Below are positions 46,518-55,386 of a DNA stretch of 64,000 nucleotides, piece by piece. The notes beneath the pieces were generated by a model. It did no database searches and was not told the DNA's origin. It worked only from the letters and a program-made list of their open reading frames with translations. The position numbers and the translations under genes were made by a program. Every line of letters starts with the position of its first letter. Position 1 is the first letter of the stretch. This stretch comes from Modestobacter marinus (lineage in GTDB: Bacteria; Actinomycetota; Actinomycetes; Mycobacteriales; Geodermatophilaceae), in the NCBI RefSeq assembly GCF_019799945.1, contig NZ_JABGCH010000004.1, positions 186,001 to 250,000 on the forward strand, read 5' to 3'.

Positions 46518-47906
46518 ATGGCGGACCTGCATGCGCTCCTCGCCGACGCGGCGGCCCGGGCCGCCGACCACCGGGCCTCGGTCGCCGACCGGCCGGTGGT
46601 GCCCGCGCCGACGGCGGCCGACGCCGTCCGGGCCGCGCTCGGCCCGCTGCGGGACGAGCCGACCGAGCCGCGCGCGGTGGTCGAGGAGCTGTGCCGGGCC
46701 GTGGAGCCGGGGCTCGTGGCCACCACCGGACCGCGGTACTTCGGCTTCGTCGTCGGCGGGGCGCTGGACGCGGCCACGGCGGCCGACATGCTCGCCGTCG
46801 GCTGGGACCAGCCGGCCTTCAACCCGGTGACCTCACCGGCCGCCGCCGTCGTCGAGGACGTCGCCGGCGCCTGGCTCGCCGAGCTGCTGGCCCTGCCTGC
46901 CACCGTGTCCGTCGGGTTCGCCACCGGGGCCCAGGGCGCCAACACCGTCTGCCTGGCCGCGGCCCGGCACCGGGTGCTCGCCGACGCCGGCTGGGACGTC
47001 GAGAGCGACGGGCTCGCCGGCGCACCGCGGATCGGCGTGGTCGCCAGCGAGGAGCGGCACGTGACCATCGACCGCTCGCTGCGGCTGCTCGGCATCGGCG
47101 CCGCCGCCGTGCAGCCGGTCCCCGCCGACACCCAGGGCCGGATCGACCCGGACGCCCTGGCCGGGACACTGGCCGCGTTGCCACCCGGCCCGACGGTGGT
47201 GTGCCTGCAGGCCGGCAACGTCAACACCGGCGCCTGCGACGACCTGGCGACCGCGGTCGAGCTGGCCCACCGGCGCGGCGCGTGGGTGCACGTCGACGGC
47301 GCCTTCGGGCTGTGGGCGGCGGCGAGCCCGCGCACCCGGCACCTGGTCGACGGGGTCGAGGGCGCGGACTCCTGGACGACCGACGGCCACAAGTGGCTGA
47401 ACGTGCCCTACGACAGCGGCTACGCCTTCTGCGCCCACCCGCACGACCACCGCGCGGCCATGGCGTTCACCGCGGCCTACCTCACCGGGCACGGCGAGGA
47501 GGGCCTGCGCGCGCCGTCCGACTTCGTCCCCGAGTCCTCCCGCCGGGCGCGCGGCTTCGCGACCTGGGCCGCGCTGCGGGAGCTCGGCCGCACCGGCGTC
47601 ACCGACCTGGTCGACCGGTGCTGCACCCTCGCCCGGCGGTTCGCCGACCACGCGGCGCGGCTGGACGGGGTGACCGTGGCCAACGACGTCGTCCTCAACC
47701 AGGTCCTGCTCCGCTTCGGTGACGACGACGCGGCCACCGGCGCGGTGGTCGCGGCGGTGCAGCGGTCCGGTGAGTGCTGGATGGGCGGCACCACCTGGCA
47801 CGGGCAGCGGCTGATGCGGGTGTCGGTGTCGAACTGGTCGACGACCGCGGACGACATCGACCGGTCCGTCGCGGCGGTGGCGGCCGCCTGGACCGCGCTG
47901 CGCTGA
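46518..47906 (+). CDS. PLP-dependent group II decarboxylase-like protein
   Basis: Fold-type I PLP enzyme, 462 residues, of the pyridoxal-dependent decarboxylase family (aromatic-L-amino-acid, glutamate or diaminobutyrate type). The cofactor lysine is K292 in TTDGHKWLNVPYD. HVDGAFGLW holds the ring-stacking and Asp residues, and TGAQGANTVCLAAARH the phosphate cup. The typical pre-motif TGPRYFGFVVGGA is present. Starts 40 bases after the small membrane gene and is followed 4 bases later by a FAD enzyme, so both may act on one metabolite. Substrate unknown. Confidence 0.88.
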   Translation: MADLHALLADAAARAADHRASVADRPVVPAPTAADAVRAALGPLRDEPTEPRAVVEELCRAVEPGLVATTGPRYFGFVVGGALDAATAADMLAVGWDQPAFNPVTSPAAAVVEDVAGAWLAELLALPATVSVGFATGAQGANTVCLAAARHRVLADAGWDVESDGLAGAPRIGVVASEERHVTIDRSLRLLGIGAAAVQPVPADTQGRIDPDALAGTLAALPPGPTVVCLQAGNVNTGACDDLATAVELAHRRGAWVHVDGAFGLWAAASPRTRHLVDGVEGADSWTTDGHKWLNVPYDSGYAFCAHPHDHRAAMAFTAAYLTGHGEEGLRAPSDFVPESSRRARGFATWAALRELGRTGVTDLVDRCCTLARRFADHAARLDGVTVANDVVLNQVLLRFGDDDAATGAVVAAVQRSGECWMGGTTWHGQRLMRVSVSNWSTTADDIDRSVAAVAAAWTALR

Positions 47907-47910
47907 GCCC

Positions 47911-49356
47911 GTGGCCAGGTCATCGTGCGAAACCGGCCCCCGGGAGCCGGACCGCGCCCGCACCGGCCGCGCCGTCGTGGTGGGCGCGAGCATGGCGGGG
48001 CTGCTGGCGGCCCGGGTCCTCGCCGACCACGTCGACCAGGTCGTCCTGGTGGAACGCGACGTCCTGCCGGCCGCGGCGGAGCACCGCCGGGGCCTGCCGC
48101 AAGGACGGCAGTTCCACGCTCTGCTCGCCCGCGGCCGCGCCGTCGTCGAGGACCTCATCCCGGGCTACAGCGAGGAGCTGCGGACCGCGGGCGGGGTGCG
48201 GTTGCGCCTCCCCACGGACGTGATCGTGCTGGGCCCGGCCGGGTGGATGGACCGCCGGGCCCGCGGCTGGGAGGCCGTGTCGGCCACCCGCCCGCTGATC
48301 GAGGCCGTCGTCCGCCGCCGGGTGCTCGAGCTGCCCGTCGTGACGCTGCTCGAGGGTCACGAGGTCACGTCGCTGACCGCCGCACGGGACGGCCGGTCGG
48401 TGACCGGCGTGACGGTGCGCCGGGTCGACGACGGCGGCACCACCGACCTGGACGCCGACCTGGTGGTCGACGCCGCAGGCCGGGGTTCCCGGGCCCCCGC
48501 GTGGCTGGCCGGGCTGGGGTACCCGGCACCCGCCCGGGAACAGGTGGACCCGAAGCTGGCCTACGCCGCTCGCCTGTTCCAGGTCCCGGCGGGCTTCTCC
48601 GCCGACTGGACCGCGGTGATGCTCACGTCGGCCCCGCCGACGGTCGCGCGGTTCGGCTACCTGTTCCCGGTCGAGGGGGACCAGTGGATGGTCTCGCTGA
48701 TGGGGGCCGGTGGGCAGCATCCGCCGACTGACGAGGCGGGGTGGACGGCGTTCGTCCGCAGCCTGCGCCCCCCCGTGATCGCCGAGTGCATCGCGAGCGC
48801 CGAGCCCACGTCCCCGATCCGCGGGCACCACGGCACGACCAACCGCCGGTGGCGCTTCGACCGGATGCCGGACTGGCCCGAGCGGTTCCTCGTGGTGGGG
48901 GACGCCGTCACCGCCTTCAACCCGGTCTACGGGCAGGGCATGACGATGGCGGCCATCGCGGCCGAGACCCTCGGAGCCTGCCTGCGGGCGCACCGGGGCA
49001 CGCACCGCCCCGGCGATCTGGACGGGCTCGCGGTCCGGTTCCAGCGGGCGCTGGCCCGCGTCGAGGCGCCCGCCTGGACGCTCTCGACCAGCGAGGACCT
49101 GCGCTACCCGACGACGACGGGGATGCCGGCGGGCCGGGGTCAGCGGGTGCGGCACTGGTATCAGGACCGGGTGGGCTCGGCCGCCACCGTCGACCCGGTC
49201 GTGGCCGACGTCTACGCCCGCGTGCTCGGCATGCTCGACCCGCCCAGCGCACTGCTCCGCCCGCGGGTGCTCGCCGGGGCGCTCCGGGCCCGCACCGGCG
49301 CCGGCCCCGCGGCACCGCCGCCACCGCGTCCGGCGGTCCGGACGACGCCGCGCTGA
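47911..49356 (+). CDS. FAD-dependent monooxygenase-like oxidoreductase
   Basis: Flavoprotein of the PHBH/geranylgeranyl-reductase-like group, 481 residues. The dinucleotide site is VVVGASMAGLLAARVL near residue 22 and the second FAD motif is FLVVGDAVTAFNPVYGQGMTMA near 330. DLVVDAAGRGSRAPAWL fits the middle motif. The C-terminus is a proline-rich tail. Begins at GTG 47911, 4 bases after the decarboxylase stop, so they are co-transcribed. A strong terminator starts at its stop codon. Reaction unknown. Confidence 0.88.
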   Translation: MARSSCETGPREPDRARTGRAVVVGASMAGLLAARVLADHVDQVVLVERDVLPAAAEHRRGLPQGRQFHALLARGRAVVEDLIPGYSEELRTAGGVRLRLPTDVIVLGPAGWMDRRARGWEAVSATRPLIEAVVRRRVLELPVVTLLEGHEVTSLTAARDGRSVTGVTVRRVDDGGTTDLDADLVVDAAGRGSRAPAWLAGLGYPAPAREQVDPKLAYAARLFQVPAGFSADWTAVMLTSAPPTVARFGYLFPVEGDQWMVSLMGAGGQHPPTDEAGWTAFVRSLRPPVIAECIASAEPTSPIRGHHGTTNRRWRFDRMPDWPERFLVVGDAVTAFNPVYGQGMTMAAIAAETLGACLRAHRGTHRPGDLDGLAVRFQRALARVEAPAWTLSTSEDLRYPTTTGMPAGRGQRVRHWYQDRVGSAATVDPVVADVYARVLGMLDPPSALLRPRVLAGALRARTGAGPAAPPPPRPAVRTTPR

Positions 49357-49384
49357 CCCGGCGCCGGGCGGCGCCGGGTCAGCG
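49351..49384. terminator. bidirectional terminator at convergent gene ends
   Basis: Perfect 15-bp stem (49351-49365 with 49370-49384) and 4-base loop. It includes the stop codon of the FAD gene and ends 8 bases before the stop of the convergent DUF4333 gene. Confidence 0.88.
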
Positions 49385-49392
49385 TGCGGCGG

Positions 49393-50028
49393 TCACGCCT
49401 CCGTGTAGCTGACGCTGCCGTCGGCCGCGACGTCGGCGGTCACGTCGAGCGTGTCCGCGGGGTCGTCGACGTTGGTCACCGTGCACGGCACCGAGGTGGG
49501 CATGTCCTCGACCAGCACCCGGTGCTCGCCGTTGTCGCACACCGCGGACACGGTCAGGCCGTAGTCGGCGGCGACCAGCTCGGCGACGGCCTGCTCGACC
49601 TTCGTGACCAGCACGATCTGGTCGTCGAGCTCGAACTGCACGGTGCCCTCGTCGTCGGTCTGGCGGACGCTGTAGGTGACCGGCTGGCCGTCGATCCGGG
49701 CGGTGCAGGAGAACCCGGTGCCCGCCGCCACCTCGATGTCGTCCGGACAGCTCACGTCGGTGGCCGGGACGCCGATCTGCGTCTGGGTGTCCGCCGCGAT
49801 CCGGTCGGCCACCTCGGCGGTGTCCAGCACCTGCGTGCCGAACATCGCCAGGGCGCCGCCGGCCAGGCCCAGGACGGCCAGTCCGCCGGTGACCGCGGCG
49901 ATCAGGCCGGTGCGGCGCCGGCGCGGGGGCGGCGGCGCGTCCGGGGCGGGCGCGAAGGCGGCCGGCGCGGGGTGGGTGGGCGCGGGGTAGGCCGGCGGGG
50001 CGTAGGTCGGGGGCAGCTGCTGGGTCAT
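49393..50028 (-). CDS. DUF4333-type membrane-anchored protein
   Basis: A 211-residue protein. The first 55 residues are proline-rich (PPTYAPPAYPAPTHPAPAAF) and end in a basic stretch RRRRTG. A single transmembrane helix follows (LIAAVTGGLAVLGLAGGALAMF), then an exported domain of about 130 residues with two repeated DUF4333-like modules: VSCPDDIEVAAGTGFSCTA and VSAVCDNGEHRVLVEDMPTSVPCTV, each with a Cys pair. Proteins like this are common in actinobacteria as cell-surface orphans. It is followed on the plus strand side by the terminator. Function unknown. Confidence 0.85.
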   Translation of the reverse strand: MTQQLPPTYAPPAYPAPTHPAPAAFAPAPDAPPPPRRRRTGLIAAVTGGLAVLGLAGGALAMFGTQVLDTAEVADRIAADTQTQIGVPATDVSCPDDIEVAAGTGFSCTARIDGQPVTYSVRQTDDEGTVQFELDDQIVLVTKVEQAVAELVAADYGLTVSAVCDNGEHRVLVEDMPTSVPCTVTNVDDPADTLDVTADVAADGSVSYTEA

Positions 50029-50123
50029 GGTGGGCTCCTCGGTCGGGGTGTCACCGACACCCTGGACGGGACCTCTTGAAGTCCACTGAGAGCCGACTTG
50101 AGCCCGGGTTGAGACGCCCCGGC

Positions 50124-51749
50124 TCAGGCCTCCGCGAGCCAGATCGCGGTGTCCGCCGGCAGCGCCACGCTGCCCGCGGATCGCCGCACCCCGGTCGTCG
50201 ACGCCAGCAGCACCGTGCCGCGGGTGCGCACCAGCGCCGTCTCCGAGCCCATGTTGACCACGCACCGGACGACGGACCCGTCCGCCGCGGTGCACCGCAC
50301 GGTGAGGACGTCGCCGCGCCGGCTCACCGCCGCGTCGCCGGACCCGAGGGCCGGGTGGGCGTCGCGCAGGGCCAGCGCCCGCCGGTACAGGGTCAGCACC
50401 GAGCCGCCGTCCCGCGCCTGACGGGAGACCGCGTACTGGTCCCAGTCGGCGGGGATCGGCAGCCACGGGGTCGCCGCGTCGTCGGCGGAGAAGCCCACTC
50501 CGCGGTCGGCGTTCCACGGCATCGGCACCCGGCAGCCGTCCCGGCCCGCGCGGGCGCCGCCGCTGCGGAAGAAGATCGGGTCGAGCTTCGCCTCGTCCGG
50601 CACCTCCGCCTGCGGCAGGCCGAGCTCGTCGCCGGCGTACAGGTAGGCCGAGCCGGGCAGCGCCAGCACCAGCAGCGCCGCCGCGCGGGCCCGGGCGGTG
50701 CCGAGCGCGCCCCCGCCGAACCGGCTGACCTGCCGGTCCTTGTCGTGGTTGCCCAGCACCCAGGAGACCGGTGCCCCGACCGCGCCGAAGGCGTCCAGCG
50801 CCGTCCGCACGCCGTCGGCGAACGACTCCGCCGACCACGGCGACTTCAGCAGCCGGAACGAGAACGACTGGTGCATCTCGTCCGGGCGCGAGTACAGCGC
50901 CACCTGCTCCAGGTCGGCCAGGCAGACCTCGCCGACCAGCATCGTGTCGGGGTACTCGTCGCAGATCGACCGCCAGCGGCGCCAGACGTCGTGCACCTCG
51001 GGCTGGTTCCAGGTCATCGCCTGCTCCGGCCCGTGGCCGAACAGGGTGGGGGAGTAGGCACCCGGGTTGTCCCGCAGTCCGGCGTCCTTGAACAGGCCGT
51101 AGGCCACGTCCACCCGGAAGCCGCTCACCCCGCGGTCCAGCCAGAACCGCAGCGTCCGCTCGAAGTCGGCGGCGACGGCGGGGTCCCCCCAGTTCAGGTC
51201 GGGCTGCTCGGGGGCGAACAGGTGTAGGTACCAGCGGCCGTCCGGGGTCCGGGACCACGCCGGGCCGCCGAACAGCGACTGCCAGTTGTTCGGGGGCTCC
51301 GCCGACGGCGGGGCGAAGTGGTAGCGGGCCGCCTCGGGGGCGTCGGGGTCGGCCAGCGCGGCCTGGAACCAGGGGTGCCGGTCGGAGGTGTGGTTGGGGA
51401 CGACGTCCAGCACGACCCGCAGCCCCAGCCGGCGCGCGTCGTCCACGAGCGCTTCGAGGTCGGCGACGTCGCCGTAGTCCGGGTCGACCGCCCGGTAGTC
51501 GGTGATGTCGTAGCCGCCGTCCGCGCCGCCGGACGGGTAGTGCGGGTTGATCCACAGCGCGTCGACGCCCAACCAGGACAGGTAGGGCAGCCGGGAGCGC
51601 AGGCCGCCGAGGTCACCGATGCCGTCGCCGTTGCCGTCGGCGAAGGAGCGCAGGTAGACCTGGTAGACCACGGCGTCGCGCCACCACGAGGCGTCGGAGG
51701 TGACCTGCGGGTTCGCAGAGGTCCGCACCGTTGCGAGCCGGGTTGCCAT
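50124..51749 (-). CDS. alpha-glucosidase / alpha-amylase family GH13 enzyme
   Basis: Family GH13 glycoside hydrolase, 541 residues, like oligo-1,6-glucosidase or trehalose-type alpha-glucosidase. The calcium loop DGNGDGIGDL is near residue 40. The nucleophile is D214 (GFRVDVAYG), acid-base E274 (LVGEV) and third Asp D336 (GNHDKDR). There is no signal peptide, so it acts on imported oligosaccharides inside the cell. ATG 51749 is chosen as near the family's start; an upstream ATG at 51797 would add 16 residues. A truncated MalT-like regulator nearby suggests lost maltose control. Confidence 0.92.
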   Translation of the reverse strand: MATRLATVRTSANPQVTSDASWWRDAVVYQVYLRSFADGNGDGIGDLGGLRSRLPYLSWLGVDALWINPHYPSGGADGGYDITDYRAVDPDYGDVADLEALVDDARRLGLRVVLDVVPNHTSDRHPWFQAALADPDAPEAARYHFAPPSAEPPNNWQSLFGGPAWSRTPDGRWYLHLFAPEQPDLNWGDPAVAADFERTLRFWLDRGVSGFRVDVAYGLFKDAGLRDNPGAYSPTLFGHGPEQAMTWNQPEVHDVWRRWRSICDEYPDTMLVGEVCLADLEQVALYSRPDEMHQSFSFRLLKSPWSAESFADGVRTALDAFGAVGAPVSWVLGNHDKDRQVSRFGGGALGTARARAAALLVLALPGSAYLYAGDELGLPQAEVPDEAKLDPIFFRSGGARAGRDGCRVPMPWNADRGVGFSADDAATPWLPIPADWDQYAVSRQARDGGSVLTLYRRALALRDAHPALGSGDAAVSRRGDVLTVRCTAADGSVVRCVVNMGSETALVRTRGTVLLASTTGVRRSAGSVALPADTAIWLAEA

Positions 51750-51861
51750 GTGGAGTAGATCGGCAGTCGGGCCCGCCGATGCCGTGTCCTGGATCACGAA
51801 CCGGCGCCGTCCCGGCTGTCGACTGTCGCCAAGCCGCCGGTCGCCGGCGCCTCCGCACGGG

Positions 51862-51892
51862 GACGGCCGGGCCCTGGTGGGGCCCGGCCGTC
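51862..51892. terminator. hairpin terminator
   Basis: Perfect 13-bp stem (51862-51874 with 51880-51892) around 5 bases. Lies ten bases downstream of the stop of the truncated LuxR/MalT fragment on the minus strand, in the gap before the glucosidase. Confidence 0.82.
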
Positions 51893-51902
51893 GTCGCTGG
51901 GG

Positions 51903-52302
51903 TCAGACGGAGACGGTGCGGTCGGCGGTGGGGGCGTCGGCCGGGGCCGGGACGGCGGTGCGCGAGAAGCCCTTCGCGATCAGCCGGCGACTGCAGGAGC
52001 GCGAGTGCGCGTGCGCCGACCCCGGGCACGGCCGTGTCCAGCGCGGTGACGAGGTACGTCCAGAACAGCACGGGGTCGTCGTCCCGGGCGTCCAGCGACA
52101 GCCACGCCGTGGGCCGCCCTCCTGGGGCGGTGGCCAGCCATTCGGTGAGCAGCGTCGTCTTGCCGAACCCGGCCGGGGCCGAGAGCAGGGTGAGGGCGGC
52201 GTCCCAGCCGCGGCCGAGGCGCGCGCTCAGCCGCGGGCGCGCTACCAGGCCGGGTCGGCGGCGGCGGACGTGCAGCTTGGTCGCGAGCAGCGGGCCCGCC
52301 AT
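51903..52302 (-). pseudogene. truncated LuxR/MalT-type regulator, 3' replaced
   Basis: ATG 52302 opens with LLATKLHVRRRRPGLVARPRL and the ATP-binding site SAPAGFGKTTLLTEWL, as in MalT-like LAL regulators of about 900 residues. Family similarity ends near ALALLQSP (about residue 104). The frame then becomes random, while another frame reads into a stop at 51903 (end TADRTVSV) just before the terminator, as though another gene's tail was joined. The C-terminal LuxR helix-turn-helix is gone, so this is a nonfunctional deletion product. Confidence 0.78.
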
Positions 52303-52315
52303 GGAGGACCTCCGC

Positions 52316-53464
52316 TCAGCAGGAGGAACCCCGGCCGCCGGTCCCGGGGCCAGGGGGCTCCGACGGTAGAGGCCCCCCGCCCCCGGCGGCGGGTCCCGGG
52401 TCGCCGGGAGCGTCCGCGGCCGCGGGACGGCGGGGCATCGCCACCAGGAACAGGGCGCCGATCCCCAGGAGCAGCCAGAGGCTGGCCAACCGGTAGACCA
52501 CCGCGGCCGGCACCGCCTCGCTGGCCGGCAGGCCCGCGGCCACCAGCGCGGAGGCCAGCGCCGCCTCCACCACGCCGATCCCGGCGGGGCTGACCCGGCT
52601 GGCCGACGCGAGCGCCCCGGCCGCCCAGACCAGCAGCAGCGCCTGCCAGGGGACGGCCGCGCCCACCGCCGTGACCGCCAGCGCCAGGGTCGCCGCGTCC
52701 AGCAGCCAGTTGAGCAGCGACCATCCGCCGGCCCCGGCCGCCCCCGCCGCGCCGAGCCGGAAGGAGCCCAGCGACACCAGCAGCCCGTCGACCCGGCTGC
52801 GCACCTCCGCCGCGCGCAGGGCCGGCACCCACCGGGCGAGCACCCGGACCGTCCTCTGCAGCAGGCGGAGCAGGAGGTCCCGGGTCCGCCCGTGCCGGAG
52901 GGCGAGCACCAGCACCACGACCGGCACGACCGCGGCCACGGTGGCGACGAAGGCGCCCACCGCCCCCACCACCGAGCCGGTGACCGCCGAGCCGACGGCG
53001 AGCACCAGGGCCAGGCTCACCGTGGACGCCACCCCGGAGACGGTCAGCACCCAGCCGACCAGGGCCCGGCCGTTGCCGAGGTCACGCAGCCGCCGGTAGG
53101 TGTACGCCGCGCCGGCGGCCGCGCCGGCCACCGGCACCCCGACCGAGAGCGCGTTGCCGGCGTACGCGGCCGAGGTCAGGGCACGCAGCGGCGCGTGGCC
53201 GCCGCCGACCCGCAGCAGCACCCGCTGCTGCAGCACCAGGCACTGCATGGACGCGAGCTGGACGACGGCGGCCAGCGCCAGCCACCGCCAGCGCACCCCG
53301 AGGAGGGTGTCCCACCACTCGCTGAGCCGGTGCCGGGCGAGGACCGCGGCGACGAGGAGAGCGCCGGCGGCGACGGCCGCGATCAGCGGGCGGACCCAGC
53401 GCCGTCGCCGGCCCGGAGAAGGGACCTCCGGTGCCGTCTCCTCGGTTGCCCTGACGCGCCGCAC
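52316..53464 (-). CDS. YbhN/LPG-synthase-type (UPF0104) integral membrane protein
   Basis: A 382-residue polytopic membrane protein of the lysylphosphatidylglycerol synthase transmembrane family. About seven or eight hydrophobic segments run from VRPLIAAVAAGALLVAAVLA to SLWLLLGIGALFLVAM. Family features ALTSAAYAGNALSVGVPVAGAAAGAAYTYRRL and SRVSPAGIGVVEAALASALV are present. There is no catalytic LPG-synthase domain. It may be a flippase or scaffold for lipids. GTG 53464 was chosen; ATG 53518 would overlap the divergent gene's start. Confidence 0.86.
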   Translation of the reverse strand: MRRVRATEETAPEVPSPGRRRRWVRPLIAAVAAGALLVAAVLARHRLSEWWDTLLGVRWRWLALAAVVQLASMQCLVLQQRVLLRVGGGHAPLRALTSAAYAGNALSVGVPVAGAAAGAAYTYRRLRDLGNGRALVGWVLTVSGVASTVSLALVLAVGSAVTGSVVGAVGAFVATVAAVVPVVVLVLALRHGRTRDLLLRLLQRTVRVLARWVPALRAAEVRSRVDGLLVSLGSFRLGAAGAAGAGGWSLLNWLLDAATLALAVTAVGAAVPWQALLLVWAAGALASASRVSPAGIGVVEAALASALVAAGLPASEAVPAAVVYRLASLWLLLGIGALFLVAMPRRPAAADAPGDPGPAAGGGGPLPSEPPGPGTGGRGSSC

Positions 53465-53507
53465 CCGACCATCGTCCCCGAGACGCGGGAGCGGCCGCGG
53501 CGGCAGG

Positions 53508-53918
53508 ATGGCCGGCATGGACGTCGAGTCAGGCCTCGAGCCGAACCTGGACCAGTTCCTGCTCGCCCGGATCGCCGAGGACAAGCGGGTCGCCACCGAC
53601 GCGGCGGGGGCGAACGGGCGCGAGGACTGGACCCCCGCGGACGTCCCCGGGGACTGCGGGCTGGCCGGTGCCGCCGCCGAGCTGGTCGCCCGGTACGACC
53701 CCGCCCGGGTGCTCGCCGAGTGCGCGGCCAAGCGCAAGCTCGTGATGGCCTGCCGGGACGCCCGGCCGGACCTGGCCTTCCTCGGCACCCGGCCCAGCGG
53801 CATGGCCGACTTCCCGCTCTCGCCCAGCGGACCGCACCAGCTGGCCGCCTTCGCCCTCGCCGTCCTCGCGATGCCCTACGCCGACCACCCGGACTACCGC
53901 GACGAGTGGCGCCCCTGA
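53508..53918 (+). CDS. DUF6221-like protein, 136 aa
   Basis: A 136-residue cytosolic protein with LDQFLLARIAEDKRVATDAA at about residues 13-32 and RVLAECAAKRKLVMAC near 67-82. This layout (short acidic N-terminus, Arg-rich helix, then RxLAExxAKRxxV) matches the actinobacterial family I know as DUF6221; a profile search would settle it. ATGs at 53508 or 53517 are both possible. Divergent from the YbhN-like gene, and its stop nearly touches the convergent phosphoribosyltransferase. Confidence 0.75.
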   Translation: MAGMDVESGLEPNLDQFLLARIAEDKRVATDAAGANGREDWTPADVPGDCGLAGAAAELVARYDPARVLAECAAKRKLVMACRDARPDLAFLGTRPSGMADFPLSPSGPHQLAAFALAVLAMPYADHPDYRDEWRP

Positions 53919-53920
53919 CC

Positions 53921-54583
53921 TCAGCCGGGGCCCGCCGCGGCGAGCGCCTCGCGGACCTCCTCGTCCGTCGTGGCCCGGAAGTCGTCGTACGCCTGGCCCA
54001 CCGCGGCGAGGTCCGGCGGCGCCCACAGGCAGACCACGTCGTCCACCTCCGCGGCGATCCGCGCGCACACGACCGGCGCGGCGACGGGCACGGCCACGGT
54101 CAGCCGGGCCGGTCCCTGCCGGCGGACGGCCGCGAGCGCGGCCCGCATGGTGGAGCCGGTGGCCAGGCCGTCGTCGACCACGACGACTGGACGCCCGGCC
54201 AGGCGGGTGGGGAGCCGGCCCTGCCGGTACGCCGCCTCCCGGCGGTGCAGCTCGGCGGTCTCCCGCGCCCGCGCCCGGTCGAAGGCGTCCTCGCCGAGCT
54301 GCAGGCGGCCCAGGACGTGCTCGTCGCGGACCGTCTCGATCTCCTCGTCCACCGCGGCGATGGCGCCCATCGCGAGCTCCGGCTGCCAGGGCACGCCGAG
54401 CTTGCGGACGACGACGACGTCGAGGGTCCCGCCCAGCGCCCGGGCCACCTCGGCGGCGACCACCACCCCGCCCCGCGGGAGCCCGAGGACGACGAGCTCC
54501 GGGGCGGCGTGCCCGGCGAGCGCTGCGGCCAGGGCGCGGCCCGCCTCGGTCCGGTCGGCGAACGGCGCGGTGCTCGCGGACAT
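53921..54583 (-). CDS. phosphoribosyltransferase-domain protein
   Basis: Type I PRTase-fold protein, 220 residues, like those named putative phosphoribosyl transferase. The PRPP-binding loop is VVVVDDGLATGSTM near residue 133. VLGLPRGGVVVAAEVARALG is the N-terminal core strand, and VVVRKLGVPWQPELAMGAI the flexible loop. It should transfer a ribose-phosphate group or sense PRPP in the cytoplasm; no purine-type hood identifies a base. Its stop lies 2 bases from the DUF6221-like gene's stop, convergent. Confidence 0.88.
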   Translation of the reverse strand: MSASTAPFADRTEAGRALAAALAGHAAPELVVLGLPRGGVVVAAEVARALGGTLDVVVVRKLGVPWQPELAMGAIAAVDEEIETVRDEHVLGRLQLGEDAFDRARARETAELHRREAAYRQGRLPTRLAGRPVVVVDDGLATGSTMRAALAAVRRQGPARLTVAVPVAAPVVCARIAAEVDDVVCLWAPPDLAAVGQAYDDFRATTDEEVREALAAAGPG

Positions 54584-54693
54584 CGGGACCTCCTGGCTGC
54601 GGCTGCCCCCGTGCGGATCCCCGGCTCCTACCCGATCCGGGCCTGACCCATCGCCCGCCGGGGTAGGACTCCGGCGCCTGGAGGTGATCCCCG

Positions 54694-55353
54694 ATGCCGG
54701 CCGACCGCCGCACCGTCCAGTTGCCCGCCGGAACGGTCGAGCTCGCCGGCGACCTCGCCGTGCCGCGCTCGGCCGCGGCCGTGGTCCTCTTCGCGCACGG
54801 CAGCGGCAGCAGCCGGCACAGCCCGCGCAACCAGCAGGTCGCCGCGGCCCTGCAGGAGGCCGGGTTCGGGACGCTCCTGCTGGACCTGCTCACCGCGGAC
54901 GAGGAACGGGTCGACGAGCGCACCCGGGAGCTCCGCTTCGACATCCCGCTGCTGGCCGCGCGGCTGACCGCCGCCGCCGACTGGCTCGGTGCCGAGGGGG
55001 CGGCCGGGCTGCCGCTGGCGACCTTCGGCGCCAGCACCGGTGCCGCCGCCGCGCTGATCACCGCCGCCGACCGGCCGGACGTCGTCCGCGCGGTGGTCTC
55101 CCGCGGCGGCCGGCCGGACCTGGCGGGGACGGCGCTGGCGCGGGTGCGCGCCCCGACGCTGCTGCTCGTCGGTGGCGCAGACACCCAGGTGCTCGCGCTG
55201 AACCGGACCGCCGCCGGGCAGCTGACCGGCGTGTCCGAGGTGAGCGTGGTGCCCGGCGCCACCCACCTGTTCGCGGAGCCCGGCGCGCTGGAGCAGGTGG
55301 TCCAGCGGACGATCGCCTGGCTGCACCGCTGGCTGCCACCGCGGGCCGGCTGA
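54694..55353 (+). CDS. alpha/beta hydrolase (dienelactone hydrolase-like)
   Basis: A 219-residue alpha/beta hydrolase. The nucleophile elbow is FGASTGAAA (G-x-S-x-G) near residue 110; FAHGSGSSRHSPRN supplies the oxyanion loop, and the C-terminal GATHLF holds the histidine. LVGGADTQVLALN carries the acid. The family hydrolyses lactones or esters. AGGTGATCC precedes the ATG 54694. It stands alone, 34 bases before the dehydrogenase gene on the same strand, so it may lead that transcript. Confidence 0.85.
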   Translation: MPADRRTVQLPAGTVELAGDLAVPRSAAAVVLFAHGSGSSRHSPRNQQVAAALQEAGFGTLLLDLLTADEERVDERTRELRFDIPLLAARLTAAADWLGAEGAAGLPLATFGASTGAAAALITAADRPDVVRAVVSRGGRPDLAGTALARVRAPTLLLVGGADTQVLALNRTAAGQLTGVSEVSVVPGATHLFAEPGALEQVVQRTIAWLHRWLPPRAG

Positions 55354-55386
55354 GCGGGCCGGGCACCCGGTGGTTGCGTCCGGTCG

